A stretch of 64,000 nt of DNA from Paraburkholderia sp. LEh10 (GTDB lineage: Bacteria > Pseudomonadota > Gammaproteobacteria > Burkholderiales > Burkholderiaceae), in the NCBI RefSeq assembly GCF_017814945.1, contig NZ_JAGIPX010000040.1:1-64000 (forward strand), written 5' to 3'. A model generated the notes under the pieces. The model saw only the letters and a program-made list of their open reading frames with translations, was not told where the DNA came from and did not search any database. Positions within the stretch are counted from its first letter, which is position 1. Each line of letters opens with the position of its first letter. The translations under genes were made by a program, and so were the position numbers. Positions 17,461 through 25,770 of the stretch are shown here, piece by piece.

Positions 17461-17695
17461 GTTGGAACGTGAGGTCGCAAAAACGGGCATTGTCCCATAG
17501 TTGCGAGTCGTTGCACTCCGATCTCACGCGAAACGCGCCTGATTTGCGGCGCGATGCGGGTCGTCGGCGCAATGTCGCGCGATTGTCCGCGGCCTCCCCG
17601 GTTGTTTCGCGTCGCGCCGATGAGCGACAATCGTCGTCAACGGTGCGCCTGATGGGTTCATGAGGCGCGATAGACGACGATGAGAGGAGCACAGC

Positions 17696-18826
17696 GTGGC
17701 CAAAGACGCGGCAGACGGCGTGTATTTCGGGTTGATGTCGGGCACGAGCATGGACGGCGTGGACGGCATCGCAGTCGAATTTGCGAAGGGTAAGGCGCCC
17801 GTCGTGCGGTCGCAGGCGTTCGTGGGCTTTTCGGAAGGCCTGCGCGACGCGCTGTTCGCCCTGCAGCAACCCGGCGATAACGAGATCGAGCGCGAGGCGA
17901 TGGCCGCGAACGCGCTGGCCGCGCGCTATACGGTGTGTTGCCACGAATTGCTGCGCGCCGGGAACCTTTCCGCCACCGAGGTCCGGGCGATCGGCGTACA
18001 CGGTCAAACCGTGCGCCACCGGCCCGAGAAGGGCTACACGCGGCAGATCAACAATCCGGCGCTGCTCGCGGAAATGATGCATATCGACGTAATCGCCGAT
18101 TTCCGCAGCCGTGACGTGGCGGCGGGCGGCCAGGGCGCGCCGCTCGTGCCGGCCTTCCATGCGACTGTTTTCGGCGCGAAGAACGAGACGCGGGTTGTCT
18201 GCAATCTGGGCGGGATCAGCAATATCACGATCTTGTCGGCCAACGGCGCGGTGCGGGGCTTCGACTGCGGTCCTGCGAACGCGCTGCTCGACGAATGGGC
18301 GCATCGCCATCTGGGCAAGCCGTTCGACGAAAACGGCCAGTTCGCGGCGACGGGACAGGTGTACCGGCCGTTGCTGAATACGTTCCTCGAAGAGCCGTAT
18401 TTCGAGGCGCAGCCGCCCAAAAGCACGGGCCGCGACCTGTTCAATCCGGACTGGCTCGACGCAAAGCTGCAAGGATTCGCCGACGTGAGCCCCGCCGACG
18501 TAGGGGCGACGCTGGTCGCGCTGACGGCTTTGACGGTCGCGCGGGAGATCGAGCGTCATGCGCCCGATTGCAAGGCGGTCTACGTGTGCGGCGGCGGCGC
18601 GCGCAATCCAGAGGTGATGAAGGCGCTGCAGAACGCATTGGCGGACAGCGGTTGCAGCGGCGTGCCCGTGCTGACGACAGAAGCGCTGGGCGTGCCGCCG
18701 CATCAGGTGGAGCCGCTGGCGTTCGCATGGCTGGCGATGCGCTGTGTCGCGCGCGAGCCGGGAAATCTCGCCTCGGTGACGGGCGCCGCTGGGGAGCGCG
18801 TGCTCGGAGCGATTTATCCGCGGTGA
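17696..18826 (+). CDS. anmK: Anhydro-N-acetylmuramic acid kinase
   Basis: A 376-residue kinase that opens and phosphorylates 1,6-anhydro-MurNAc recovered from peptidoglycan, giving MurNAc-6-phosphate. The N-terminal ATP-binding signature FGLMSGTSMDGVDG and a second glycine-rich block (FDCGPANALLD) identify the family; VCGGGARNP is the adenosine loop. It starts at GTG 17696 with GAGAGGAG upstream. With amgK-murU at 41831-43636 it suggests the MurNAc salvage route to UDP-MurNAc. Confidence 0.95.
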   Translation: MAKDAADGVYFGLMSGTSMDGVDGIAVEFAKGKAPVVRSQAFVGFSEGLRDALFALQQPGDNEIEREAMAANALAARYTVCCHELLRAGNLSATEVRAIGVHGQTVRHRPEKGYTRQINNPALLAEMMHIDVIADFRSRDVAAGGQGAPLVPAFHATVFGAKNETRVVCNLGGISNITILSANGAVRGFDCGPANALLDEWAHRHLGKPFDENGQFAATGQVYRPLLNTFLEEPYFEAQPPKSTGRDLFNPDWLDAKLQGFADVSPADVGATLVALTALTVAREIERHAPDCKAVYVCGGGARNPEVMKALQNALADSGCSGVPVLTTEALGVPPHQVEPLAFAWLAMRCVAREPGNLASVTGAAGERVLGAIYPR

Positions 18827-18894
18827 TTCGCGCCGCGCCCGTGTGGCATAAGACACGGGCGCGTCTGCAGTGGCCCGTGCACACGCCACAAATA

Positions 18895-18918
18895 AAAACG
18901 GAGCCGAAGCTCCGTTTT
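18895..18918. terminator. Bidirectional terminator between convergent anmK and erpA
   Basis: aaaacggagc-cgaa-gctccgtttt forms a 10-bp stem with a CGAA tetraloop, with A/T runs at both ends, between the two stop codons. A second GC-rich hairpin (arms cgcgcccgtgt and acacgggcgcg, about 18835-18863) lies just upstream on the anmK side. Confidence 0.85.
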
Positions 18919-18947
18919 CGTGCAACTTAGGCGAAGTACGCCGTCGA

Positions 18948-19313
18948 TTACACGGAAAACGACGAACCGCAACCGCAGGTAGTCGTCGCGTTCGGGTTCT
19001 TGATGACGAACTGCGCGCCGTTGATATCGTCCTTGTAATCAATCTCGGCGCCGACCAGGTACTGGTAGCTCATCGAGTCGATCAGCAACTGGACACCGCT
19101 CTTGTTCATCACGGTATCGTCCTCGTTGATCGCTTCGTCGAACGTAAAACCGTACTGGAAGCCCGAGCAGCCGCCGCCCTGCACGAACACGCGCAGTTTG
19201 AGGTCCGGATTGCCTTCTTCGTCGATCAGTTGCTTGACCTTTTCTGCCGCTGCGTCAGTAAAGACGAACGGGGCCGGCATCTCGGTCACGGGGGTGTCGG
19301 TCACTGCGTCCAT
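18948..19313 (-). CDS. erpA: Iron-sulfur cluster insertion protein ErpA
   Basis: A 121-residue A-type carrier that delivers Fe-S clusters to apo-proteins. The three conserved cysteines are present: Cys49 (GGGCSGFQYGF) and Cys113/Cys115 in the C-terminal CGCGSSFSV. GGAGAG lies 6-7 bases before the ATG. The N-terminal ~12 residues rich in Thr and Pro are a variable leader seen in burkholderial homologues. Monocistronic, with its own terminator. Confidence 0.95.
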   Translation of the reverse strand: MDAVTDTPVTEMPAPFVFTDAAAEKVKQLIDEEGNPDLKLRVFVQGGGCSGFQYGFTFDEAINEDDTVMNKSGVQLLIDSMSYQYLVGAEIDYKDDINGAQFVIKNPNATTTCGCGSSFSV

Positions 19314-19507
19314 GTGAACTCTCCAAAATAGCTTCTACGCGCTATTGTATTGCTCTTCCCGATATCGTGCTGAAGCCCATGAAATCAATAGGTTCTTATG
19401 CGAAATAGCTGATCGGATCCCAGCGCGCAAAGTGTTACCCATGTCCGCGCACATCTGTCAGCAATGTCCCATACCGCGCGAAATGCGAAATGCAGCACGA
19501 AAACGTA

Positions 19508-19545
19508 AAAAAGCCGCCTTCGCGTAAGCGTTGGCGGCCTTTTTG
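19508..19545 (-). terminator. Terminator of the rplM-rpsI operon
   Basis: An A-run followed by aaagccgcc, an interior region, and ggcggccttttt forms a stem on the minus strand ending in a U-run, about 40 bases after the rpsI stop. The 194-base gap between erpA and this point otherwise shows only the erpA promoter region. Confidence 0.8.
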
Positions 19546-19584
19546 CAGCAGGCCCCGTTTGGAAACAGAGCCGGCACGAAGCGA

Positions 19585-19977
19585 TTAACGCTTCGAGAAC
19601 TGCTTGCGGCGGCGTGCCTTGTGGAAGCCGACCTTCTTACGCTCGACTTCACGTGCGTCACGCGTGACGAAGCCTGCGTTCGACAGTGCCGACTTGAGCG
19701 TCGCGTCGTAGTCCATCAGCGCGCGGGTGATGCCGTGGCGAACCGCGCCGGCTTGACCCGTTTCACCGCCGCCCGACACGTTGACCTTGATGTCGAACGT
19801 TGCAGCGTGGTTCGTCAGTTCCAGCGGCTGACGCACGATCATCAGCGAGGTTTCGCGCGAGAAGTAGTCGGCGATGGGCTTGCCGTTGACGACGATATCG
19901 CCCTTGCCTGCCTTGATGAAGACACGAGCAACTGCGCTCTTGCGGCGGCCCGTACCGTAATTCCAGTTACCGATCAT
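19585..19977 (-). CDS. rpsI: 30S ribosomal protein S9
   Basis: A 130-residue protein beginning MIGNWNYGTGRRKSAVARVF, the standard S9 start, and ending with the basic tail RRKQFSKR that reaches into the ribosomal P-site. It is 11 bases downstream of rplM in the universal L13-S9 pair. Confidence 0.98.
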   Translation of the reverse strand: MIGNWNYGTGRRKSAVARVFIKAGKGDIVVNGKPIADYFSRETSLMIVRQPLELTNHAATFDIKVNVSGGGETGQAGAVRHGITRALMDYDATLKSALSNAGFVTRDAREVERKKVGFHKARRRKQFSKR

Positions 19978-19988
19978 GTGGGCTCCCC

Positions 19989-20417
19989 TTAGATCTCGAG
20001 CGCCTTCGGCTGTTGTGCCGAGTGCGGATGCGTTGCGTCTGCGTAGACCTTCAGCTTCTTGATCATCGCGTAGCCGAGCGGGCCCTTCGGCAGCATGCCC
20101 TTGACCGCCTTCTCAAGCGCGCGGCCCGGAAAGCGTTCCTGCATCTTGCCGAACGTCGTTTCATAGATACCGCCCGGGTAGCCCGAGTGGCGATAGTACT
20201 TCTTGTCCGTGGTCTTGTTGCCCGTGACCTTCAGCTTGCCGGCGTTGATAACAATGATGAAATCACCGGTGTCGACGTGCGGAGTGAACTCAGGCTTGTG
20301 CTTGCCGCGAAGACGGTGTGCCACTTCGCTGGCGACACGGCCGAGAACCTTATCCGTCGCGTCAATCACAAACCATTCACGCGTCACCTCATGGGCTTTT
20401 GCGGAAAACGTCTTCAT
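19989..20417 (-). CDS. rplM: 50S ribosomal protein L13
   Basis: The start is ATG 20417 (MKTFSAKAHEV), giving the standard 142 residues; the longer frame to 20516 is leader sequence. Conserved features include VIDATDKVLGRVAS and the HxSGYPGGIYE segment. It is transcribed from a strong promoter about 110 bases upstream, together with rpsI. Confidence 0.98.
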   Translation of the reverse strand: MKTFSAKAHEVTREWFVIDATDKVLGRVASEVAHRLRGKHKPEFTPHVDTGDFIIVINAGKLKVTGNKTTDKKYYRHSGYPGGIYETTFGKMQERFPGRALEKAVKGMLPKGPLGYAMIKKLKVYADATHPHSAQQPKALEI

Positions 20418-20535
20418 GATCGATCCAAAAAATAGTGCTGCGCCCTGTGTTTTTTCCTGCTTGTAAGTGCGCATCGAGGCGCGTGCAGGCTCTCCCTGTT
20501 CTTCCTCCGCGGGCACGAATGCGGAAAAGCTGATG

Positions 20536-20565
20536 ATTATAAAGGATTTTGCTTCGAGGAGTCAA
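20536..20565 (-). promoter_or_regulatory. Sigma-70 promoter of rplM-rpsI
   Basis: On the minus strand, TTGACT (20560-20565) and a perfect TATAAT (20536-20541) are separated by 18 bases. Transcription should start near 20529, leaving a leader of roughly 110 bases before rplM. This leader is long enough to hold autoregulatory structure, but none was recognised. Confidence 0.8.
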
Positions 20566-20595
20566 AAAATGCGGAGCAACTGGGGCGGACGGACG

Positions 20596-20687
20596 AAAAA
20601 AAGCCCGAACTAGCGGTTCGGGCTTAATCCACCTTAGGAGGAGGGTGGAGGAGACATGCGGAGGCTGCCGAACTGCGACAACCAATG
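20596..20687 (-). ncRNA. Candidate small RNA with CU-rich anti-Shine-Dalgarno region and terminator
   Basis: A self-contained transcription unit lies on the minus strand between rplM and osmC. A promoter (TTGCGT, 17-base spacer, perfect TATAAT) predicts a start near 20686-20687. About 90 bases later an intrinsic terminator occurs (aagcccgaac/gttcgggctt stem at 20601-20625 followed by seven T). Between them the RNA has single-stranded-looking CU-rich segments (TCTCCTCC and CCTCCTCC) complementary to AGGAGG ribosome-binding sites. No open reading frame of note is present. The layout matches Hfq-type trans-acting sRNAs; identity with any published Burkholderia sRNA cannot be settled here. Confidence 0.7.
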
Positions 20688-20692
20688 AGCAG

Positions 20693-20721
20693 ATTATAAG
20701 GTCGACGCTTGTGCAACGCAA
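20693..20721 (-). promoter_or_regulatory. Promoter of the candidate sRNA
   Basis: Minus strand: -35 TTGCGT at 20716-20721, 17-base spacer, -10 TATAAT (exact consensus) at 20693-20698. There is no protein gene downstream before the terminator at 20601-20625. Confidence 0.7.
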
Positions 20722-21017
20722 GAACATTTGCAATGCGAAATACGATTTCATAATTTGAAATCAGCCCGGCCCGCCTGATCCACGTTACATATTTTTTAAA
20801 AACAATGACTTGTAGTAGTTTCATCTGAAGCTGCCACAAGTGACGTCGAAGCAACACCCTAAAAATCGTCGGTCTATCCCGGATATTGGAAGCATGCGGC
20901 ACTGCAGCAAACGGCCCTGAACCTACATAACCTGCGGCAAGTGTCGCCTCGGGCGAGCCAGCACCCGTCGGGCTACAATGCGTTTCCCGAATATAAGCTT
21001 GCGAGCGGAGTACACGC
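20722..21017. other. Intergenic region between the sRNA cassette and osmC
   Basis: About 295 bases, AT-richer than the surroundings (for example a run of T and A around 20791-20805). No gene is supported. A CTACAAT box about 45 bases before the osmC ATG may be its -10 element. Confidence 0.45.
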
Positions 21018-21440
21018 ATGGAATGCAAAGTCAGCTGGATGGGTCAGGAGGGCATGGCGTTCGCCGCCGAAACGGGCAGCGGCCATCTCGTCGCGATGGA
21101 TGGCGCACCGGAAGGTGGCGGCCGCAATCTGGCGCCGCGTCCGATGGAAATGGTGCTGCTCGGCACAGGCGGCTGCACGGCGTACGACGTCGTGATGATC
21201 CTGAAGAAGAGCCGTCAGGAAATCACGGGCTGCTCGGTGACGCTGAAAGCCGAGCGCGCCAGCGAAGATCCGAAGGTCTTCACCAAGGTCCATTTCCACT
21301 TCACGGTGACGGGCAAGAACCTGAATCCGTCGACGGTGGAACGGGCGATCAATCTGTCGCACGACAAATACTGCTCGGCGTCAATCATGATCGCCAAGAC
21401 TGCCGAACTCACGCATTCGTTCGATATCGTCGCGGCCTGA
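21018..21440 (+). CDS. OsmC family protein
   Basis: A 140-residue OsmC/Ohr-superfamily protein. The first redox cysteine is in LLGTGGCTAYDVV (about Cys54) and the second in SHDKYCSASIMIAK (about Cys119). This is the usual pair of OsmC-like thiol peroxidases acting on organic hydroperoxides. The PRPMEMVLLGTGGC pattern is that of the YhfA-like OsmC branch, whose role is less certain. GGAG lies 8 bases before the ATG. Ends at a terminator shared with rnpB. Confidence 0.88.
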   Translation: MECKVSWMGQEGMAFAAETGSGHLVAMDGAPEGGGRNLAPRPMEMVLLGTGGCTAYDVVMILKKSRQEITGCSVTLKAERASEDPKVFTKVHFHFTVTGKNLNPSTVERAINLSHDKYCSASIMIAKTAELTHSFDIVAA

Positions 21441-21483
21441 GCCTCGCTCTCGCGCGAGCGCGCTCAACGGCGCGAAAGCCGAA

Positions 21484-21519
21484 AAAAATGCCGGCGTCCC
21501 CAAGGACGCCGGCATTTTT
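21484..21519. terminator. Bidirectional terminator between osmC and rnpB
   Basis: aaaaatgccggcgtcc (21484-21499) and ggacgccggcattttt (21504-21519) form a perfect 16-bp stem around a 4-base loop, with A and T runs at the two ends. It can stop the plus-strand osmC transcript and the minus-strand rnpB transcript. Confidence 0.9.
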
Positions 21520-21529
21520 CACTTGAATG

Positions 21530-21946
21530 GGCAAAGCAGGCCGATAAGCCGGATTCTGTGCACGCGACGCGCCCTGAAGCGCGCCACGCGTGGCAGTCAT
21601 TCCTCTAGGCGCGCCATTGCTGACGCGCTCAAGCTTCCTACCCGCAGACGAGACGGGGGCCCCGTCCTGCATCGCGAAGATGCGCGCCTGCCTACTTGGA
21701 ATTGCTCCGGGTGGAGGTTACCGTGCCGGTCTGCGTCGCCGCAGCCGCGGTGCGCTCTTACCGCACCGTTTCACCCTTGCCTGATCCCGGCTTGCGCCGG
21801 GCCATCGGCGGTTTGCTTTCTGTTGCCCTGTTCCGCGTGTCGCCACGGATGGCCGTTAGCCATCACCCTGCCCTGTGGAGTCCGGACTTTCCTCGCCCTC
21901 GCCGGCCGAAACCGTCGAGGCCGCGACTGCCTGACCTGCTTTGCTG
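21530..21946 (-). ncRNA. rnpB: RNase P RNA (class A)
   Basis: The minus strand carries the catalytic RNA of RNase P, which trims the 5' leaders of tRNA precursors. The universally conserved segment GAGGAAAGTCCGGACTCC is complementary to about 21877-21894. The distal conserved region ACAGAATCCGGCTTATCGG maps near 21540-21558. The P1 helix forms from the 5' GCAAAGCAGG (21935-21944) and the 3' CCTGCTTTGC (21531-21540). Ends are estimated from P1. A TAAAAT box at 21953-21958 is a plausible -10. Its first ~90 bases overlap the 3' end of the DUF3025 gene. Confidence 0.95.
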
Positions 21947-22824
21947 GCGGCGATTTTACCATCTGGCATCGCGCGGGACCGCCGCCGGCCGCTGCGAAAC
22001 ACGGACGCGTCGTCGTAGAACGACGGCGCGCTGTTCTCGCCCCACCAGCCCGGGATGCCAAGCACGGGGAGCGGCGCGAACATCCGGCCGCTGAATTCGA
22101 TGCCGTCGAGCAGAGCGCGAGCCACCGTTTCGTCCAGAAACGAATCGCGCGCGGCGCGCGTCCACGAAAAATACCCAGGCGGCACAATCACGATCCACGC
22201 ATGCGCGGTGCATGCCTTATACGGCGTGACGAGCTTTTCCAGCAGTGCGTGCCCGGAGCAGCGCACCTCGCAACGCTCACCCCACGCGTCGCGATGATCG
22301 ATGAACAGACTTTTCCAGTCGAACGAGCGCAGCGCGGCGCTCAACGCCGGGTCCGCGCATGCAAACAACACGGCGTTCTCGTCGAACAGCGTTAGCGCGT
22401 CGCGCGTGCCGCCGCGAGTCGGGCCGACACCCTGCGCGTCAACCACGGCCGACCCGCGCGCGCTCAGCGCCGCCTTGATGCGCGGAAACTGAAACCACAT
22501 CAGCGCATTGAAGAAATCGTGCAGATTGTGGCGCGTCGGCACACGACCCGTCGCGGCGATGTGGGCTTCGTAGGCGATGCCGTTCGGCAACGCATCTTGC
22601 GGGATGAACGCGAGTCGCTGCCCCCGGCCCGTCGTTTGTCCTGTTGACGCAGCGTCGGCATTCATCTCGTGCAACTGGTCGGCCGCGCTGCGCAGCGCGG
22701 CCTGTTGCCAGCGCGTGCCGCGCGCCGCGACCTGCGCGAACCACGGCCTCGACCAGTCGATATCAGCGAAACCCGGCGCAGCGCGCTTCATCTCGCCGCC
22801 GGCTGAAACAACTTCACGCGACAT
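21856..22824 (-). CDS. DUF3025 domain-containing protein; 3' end overlaps rnpB
   Basis: A 322-residue protein with the features of DUF3025: IDWSRPWFAQV near the start, FFNALMWFQFPRIKAAL in the middle, VLGIPGWWGENSAPSFYDD near the end. Its function is unknown. The frame runs on through the rnpB promoter and about 90 bases into the RNase P RNA before TAA at 21856-21858, so the last 30 or so residues (low-complexity Ala/Ser/Gly/Glu) are encoded by ribozyme sequence. The start may be ATG 22824 or ATG 22791 (MKRAAPGF). It follows pyrC by 15 bases and is probably co-transcribed. Confidence 0.8.
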   Translation of the reverse strand: MSREVVSAGGEMKRAAPGFADIDWSRPWFAQVAARGTRWQQAALRSAADQLHEMNADAASTGQTTGRGQRLAFIPQDALPNGIAYEAHIAATGRVPTRHNLHDFFNALMWFQFPRIKAALSARGSAVVDAQGVGPTRGGTRDALTLFDENAVLFACADPALSAALRSFDWKSLFIDHRDAWGERCEVRCSGHALLEKLVTPYKACTAHAWIVIVPPGYFSWTRAARDSFLDETVARALLDGIEFSGRMFAPLPVLGIPGWWGENSAPSFYDDASVFRSGRRRSRAMPDGKIAASKAGQAVAASTVSAGEGEESPDSTGQGDG

Positions 22825-22839
22825 CCCGAACGCTAGTCC

Positions 22840-23904
22840 TCAGACCAGCCGCCAGCCGATCGCCTCGCCGCCGCGCAGTGGCACGACGGGCGTATCGCCT
22901 GCTTCGACTTCGGCCGGCAGCGTCCACTCTTCGCGGCGCAGCGTCACCTTCTCGGCGCTGCGCGGCAGACGGTAGAAATCCGCGCCGTGGAAACTCGCGA
23001 AGCCCTCGAGTTTGTCGAGCGCGCCCGCCTTGTCGAATGCTTCTGCGTACAGTTCGAGGGCATGCAACGCCGTATAGCACCCCGCACAGCCGCACGCGTG
23101 CTCCTTCAGGCCCTTCGGATGCGGCGCGCTGTCCGTGCCGAGGAAAAAGCGCGGATTGCCCGACGTCGCAGCCTCGACGAGCGCCACGCGATGCGTTTCG
23201 CGCTTGAGCACGGGCAGGCAGTAGTAATGCGGACGAATCCCGCCCTGGAAGATCGCGTTGCGGTTGTACAGCAGGTGATGCGCGGTGATCGTCGCGCCGA
23301 GCAGTTCAGGCGACACACCCGCATCGCGGACGTAATCGGCGGCATCCTTGGTCGTGATGTGCTCGAACACCACTTTCAGCGCCGGGAAATTGCGGCGCAG
23401 CGGCGTCATCACGCGGTCGATGAACACTTTCTCACGGTCGAACAGGTCGATCGACGAATCGGTCACCTCGCCATGCACGAGTAGCGGCATGCCCGTTTCC
23501 TGCATCATCTCCAGCGTTTTTGCACATTTGCGGATGTCGGTGACGCCCGCGTCCGAATTCGTCGTCGCGCCCGCCGGATACAGCTTCACGCCATGCACGA
23601 AGCCGCTTTCGCGGGCGCGGCGGACTTCCTCGGGCGGCGTATTGTCGGTCAGATAGAGCGTCATCAGAGGCTCGAACTTCACGCCGGACGGAATCGCCGC
23701 AACGATGCGCTCGCGGTACGCGCGCGCCATCTCCGTCGTCGTGACGGGCGGCTTCAGGTTCGGCATGATGATCGCGCGGCCGAACTGGCGCGCGGTGTGC
23801 GGCAGGACGGCGGCAAGCATCGCGCCGTCGCGGACGTGCAGGTGCCAGTCATCGGGACGGGCGAGCGTGAGGGTATCGACGGAAGCAGCAGTGGATGCGG
23901 TCAT
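22840..23904 (-). CDS. pyrC: Dihydroorotase
   Basis: A 354-residue zinc amidohydrolase of the short, E. coli-like PyrC type. The metal-binding HxH is at residues 21-23 (DDWHLHVRDG). The carbamylated lysine lies in FVHGVKLYPAGAT, and further ligands lie in LLVHGEVTD and VVFEHITTKDA. It cyclises carbamoyl-aspartate to dihydroorotate in pyrimidine synthesis. Upstream gene of the pyrC-DUF3025 pair; divergent from the amidotransferase gene. Confidence 0.96.
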   Translation of the reverse strand: MTASTAASVDTLTLARPDDWHLHVRDGAMLAAVLPHTARQFGRAIIMPNLKPPVTTTEMARAYRERIVAAIPSGVKFEPLMTLYLTDNTPPEEVRRARESGFVHGVKLYPAGATTNSDAGVTDIRKCAKTLEMMQETGMPLLVHGEVTDSSIDLFDREKVFIDRVMTPLRRNFPALKVVFEHITTKDAADYVRDAGVSPELLGATITAHHLLYNRNAIFQGGIRPHYYCLPVLKRETHRVALVEAATSGNPRFFLGTDSAPHPKGLKEHACGCAGCYTALHALELYAEAFDKAGALDKLEGFASFHGADFYRLPRSAEKVTLRREEWTLPAEVEAGDTPVVPLRGGEAIGWRLV

Positions 23905-24108
23905 GGCGAGGAGTCACGAGCTTCGCGGACGCGGCAAATGCGCAACTGACGGCACAAATAACGAGGTCTGTGCACAAAATGCAGCCAAAACACCCGTCAA
24001 TTTTGCTTTTTGCCGCTTCTGGCTCGGTGATATGCTTGGAAAATCATCATTGTAACGGGTCGGCCCACGGGGGCTCATACCCCGTTCGAAAGGCTTGTCT
24101 TCCGCATC

Positions 24109-25014
24109 ATGTGCCAATTACTCGGAATGAACTGCGCCGCACCGACGGACGTCACGTTCTCGTTCACCGGCTTTGCGGCGCGCGGCGGCGTCACCGACCA
24201 CCACGCCGACGGCTGGGGCATCGCCTTCTTCGAAGACAAAGCGTGTCGCCTGTTCATCGACCATCAGTCGTCGGCCACCTCGCCGATCGCGGAGATGGTC
24301 AAGCGCTACCCGATCAAGTCGAAAAACACGATCGCGCACATCCGCAAGGCGACGCAAGGGCATATCGTGCTCGAGAACTGTCACCCGTTCATGCGGGAGC
24401 TGTGGGGACGGCACTGGATCTTCGCGCACAACGGCGATCTGCAGAGCTACAGCCCGGTGCTGTCGGGCGTGTATCAGCCCGTCGGCAGCACCGATAGCGA
24501 GCTGGCGTTCTGCGCTCTGCTGCAGGGCCTGCGCAAGGCGTTTCCGGGCTCGCAGCCGCCGCTGGGCGAACTGTTCGCCGCGCTCGAATCGCTGACGCGC
24601 GAAATCACCCAGTTCGGCGTGTTCAATTTCCTGATGTCGAACGGGCAGGCGCTGTTCGCGCACTGCTCGACGCATCTGCACTACCTCGTGCGCAGCTGGC
24701 CGTTTTCGACCGCGCATCTGGTCGACGCGGACGTTTCTATCGACTTCGCCAAATACACGACACCCGAGGATCGCGTCGCCGTCATTGCCACGCAACCGCT
24801 CACCGACAACGAAGTGTGGACCGCCTTCGAGCCCGGCGACCTGCTGATGCTCCAGCATGGCGAAGTGATCGCCCGCGCGAACGTGCCCGTGCCGCCGGCT
24901 GTGCTCGAAAAGGCGCGCAATCCGGCGTGCGACGCGAGCGCTTCGGCGAGCATGCTGCCCGCCGCTTCCGTCGTCGATCTTGAATCCGACGACGCCGCCG
25001 CGTACGAGTCCTGA
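24109..25014 (+). CDS. Class II glutamine amidotransferase, YafJ-like
   Basis: A 301-residue Ntn-type glutaminase. The nucleophile is Cys2, exposed after removal of Met1 (MCQLLGMN). Further features are GWGIAFFED, the AHIRKATQG strand and the FAHNGDL oxyanion segment near residue 108. The protein is a stand-alone glutaminase domain with a ~40-residue variable tail, as in YafJ-like proteins. The synthase partner, if any, is not encoded nearby and the substrate is unknown. The upstream 204 bases are shared with pyrC on the opposite strand. Confidence 0.88.
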   Translation: MCQLLGMNCAAPTDVTFSFTGFAARGGVTDHHADGWGIAFFEDKACRLFIDHQSSATSPIAEMVKRYPIKSKNTIAHIRKATQGHIVLENCHPFMRELWGRHWIFAHNGDLQSYSPVLSGVYQPVGSTDSELAFCALLQGLRKAFPGSQPPLGELFAALESLTREITQFGVFNFLMSNGQALFAHCSTHLHYLVRSWPFSTAHLVDADVSIDFAKYTTPEDRVAVIATQPLTDNEVWTAFEPGDLLMLQHGEVIARANVPVPPAVLEKARNPACDASASASMLPAASVVDLESDDAAAYES

Positions 25015-25045
25015 TGACTGACGGCCGGCTCCGCGCCAGCCGCCG

Positions 25046-25555
25046 TCATTGCCCACGTGCCTTTGCGCAAGCCCCGGCAGTGATTTGCCCGTCGCACTGA
25101 CCGGCCTCGCGGCACGCGTTTGCTTCGCAGACAAGCAGACGCAACGCGGCATGACAGCCCAATTCGCCCGACACGTGACGTCCGTTCGCGGCGCCCTTCT
25201 CACCGTTGCCTTGCCCGCGATCGCACAGCGTCTCCCGGCAGGCCTTCAGACTCGCAGCCAATACACGCGCGCTCAACGGGTTTGCGTAGTTGACGTCGCA
25301 AATATTCCGGAGAAGGCACTTCAACGGCGACCCTCCAAGCCCGGCTTTGCCTTCTATCGTCAGTCGCTCTGCAATCCGAATCGCTTCCCGCTGCAATTCT
25401 CCGACAAACCGTTCGGACAACTTCTCTTCAGACGCATGACGAGAAACCCAAAGCCGCGCTGACTCGGTGAACTGCTCCGAAGTCAGCCATCTTCCTTCTA
25501 AATGCATTGAAATTAATTCGTGAACGACAAGGTCACTCAGCAAGAATACTTTCAT
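25046..25555 (-). CDS. Hypothetical protein, cysteine-rich C-terminus, lower GC than neighbours
   Basis: I do not recognise this protein. The start chosen is ATG 25555 (MKVFLLSDLVVHELIS), with AAGAG about 8 bases upstream, giving 169 residues. The first ~110 residues look helical and charged with no membrane segment. The last ~70 hold several cysteines (CLLRNIC, CRETLC, then C...CREAGQC and a final C), suggesting metal binding or disulfides. The DNA here is visibly less GC-rich than neighbouring genes, and its upstream region is strongly AT-rich, as for acquired DNA. A real gene is likely but not certain. Confidence 0.5.
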   Translation of the reverse strand: MKVFLLSDLVVHELISMHLEGRWLTSEQFTESARLWVSRHASEEKLSERFVGELQREAIRIAERLTIEGKAGLGGSPLKCLLRNICDVNYANPLSARVLAASLKACRETLCDRGQGNGEKGAANGRHVSGELGCHAALRLLVCEANACREAGQCDGQITAGACAKARGQ

Positions 25556-25770
25556 CGATGATCTCTTGTTGGTCGTCACTGAGCGACGGCGACGCACATC
25601 GCTCGCCATCGCCCAATCTCGACCACCAAGCTTATGCCTGCGACAGGACTACTCACATGAGACGATTCCGATTTCCAAATCAAAATACTAGATAATATTC
25701 CTAAATATTTAAGGAAAATTCAGGCTAGATGTAACTGATCTGCAACTCAATTGCGAAAAGACAAAAAAAA
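25556..25770. promoter_or_regulatory. AT-rich promoter region of the orphan gene
   Basis: The stretch around 25660-25765 is markedly AT-rich against a ~63% GC-looking background. It contains an imperfect palindrome TTCCTAAATATTTAAGGAA (25698-25716) next to a TATTAT box on the minus strand. Such islands are typical targets for H-NS-like silencers in Burkholderia-type genomes. Confidence 0.45.

Noticed and set aside
16676..19042. A 788-codon minus-strand frame spanning tyrS, anmK and erpA
   Set aside because: It lies in the wrong frame of tyrS and antisense to anmK, both of which have complete active-site motifs.
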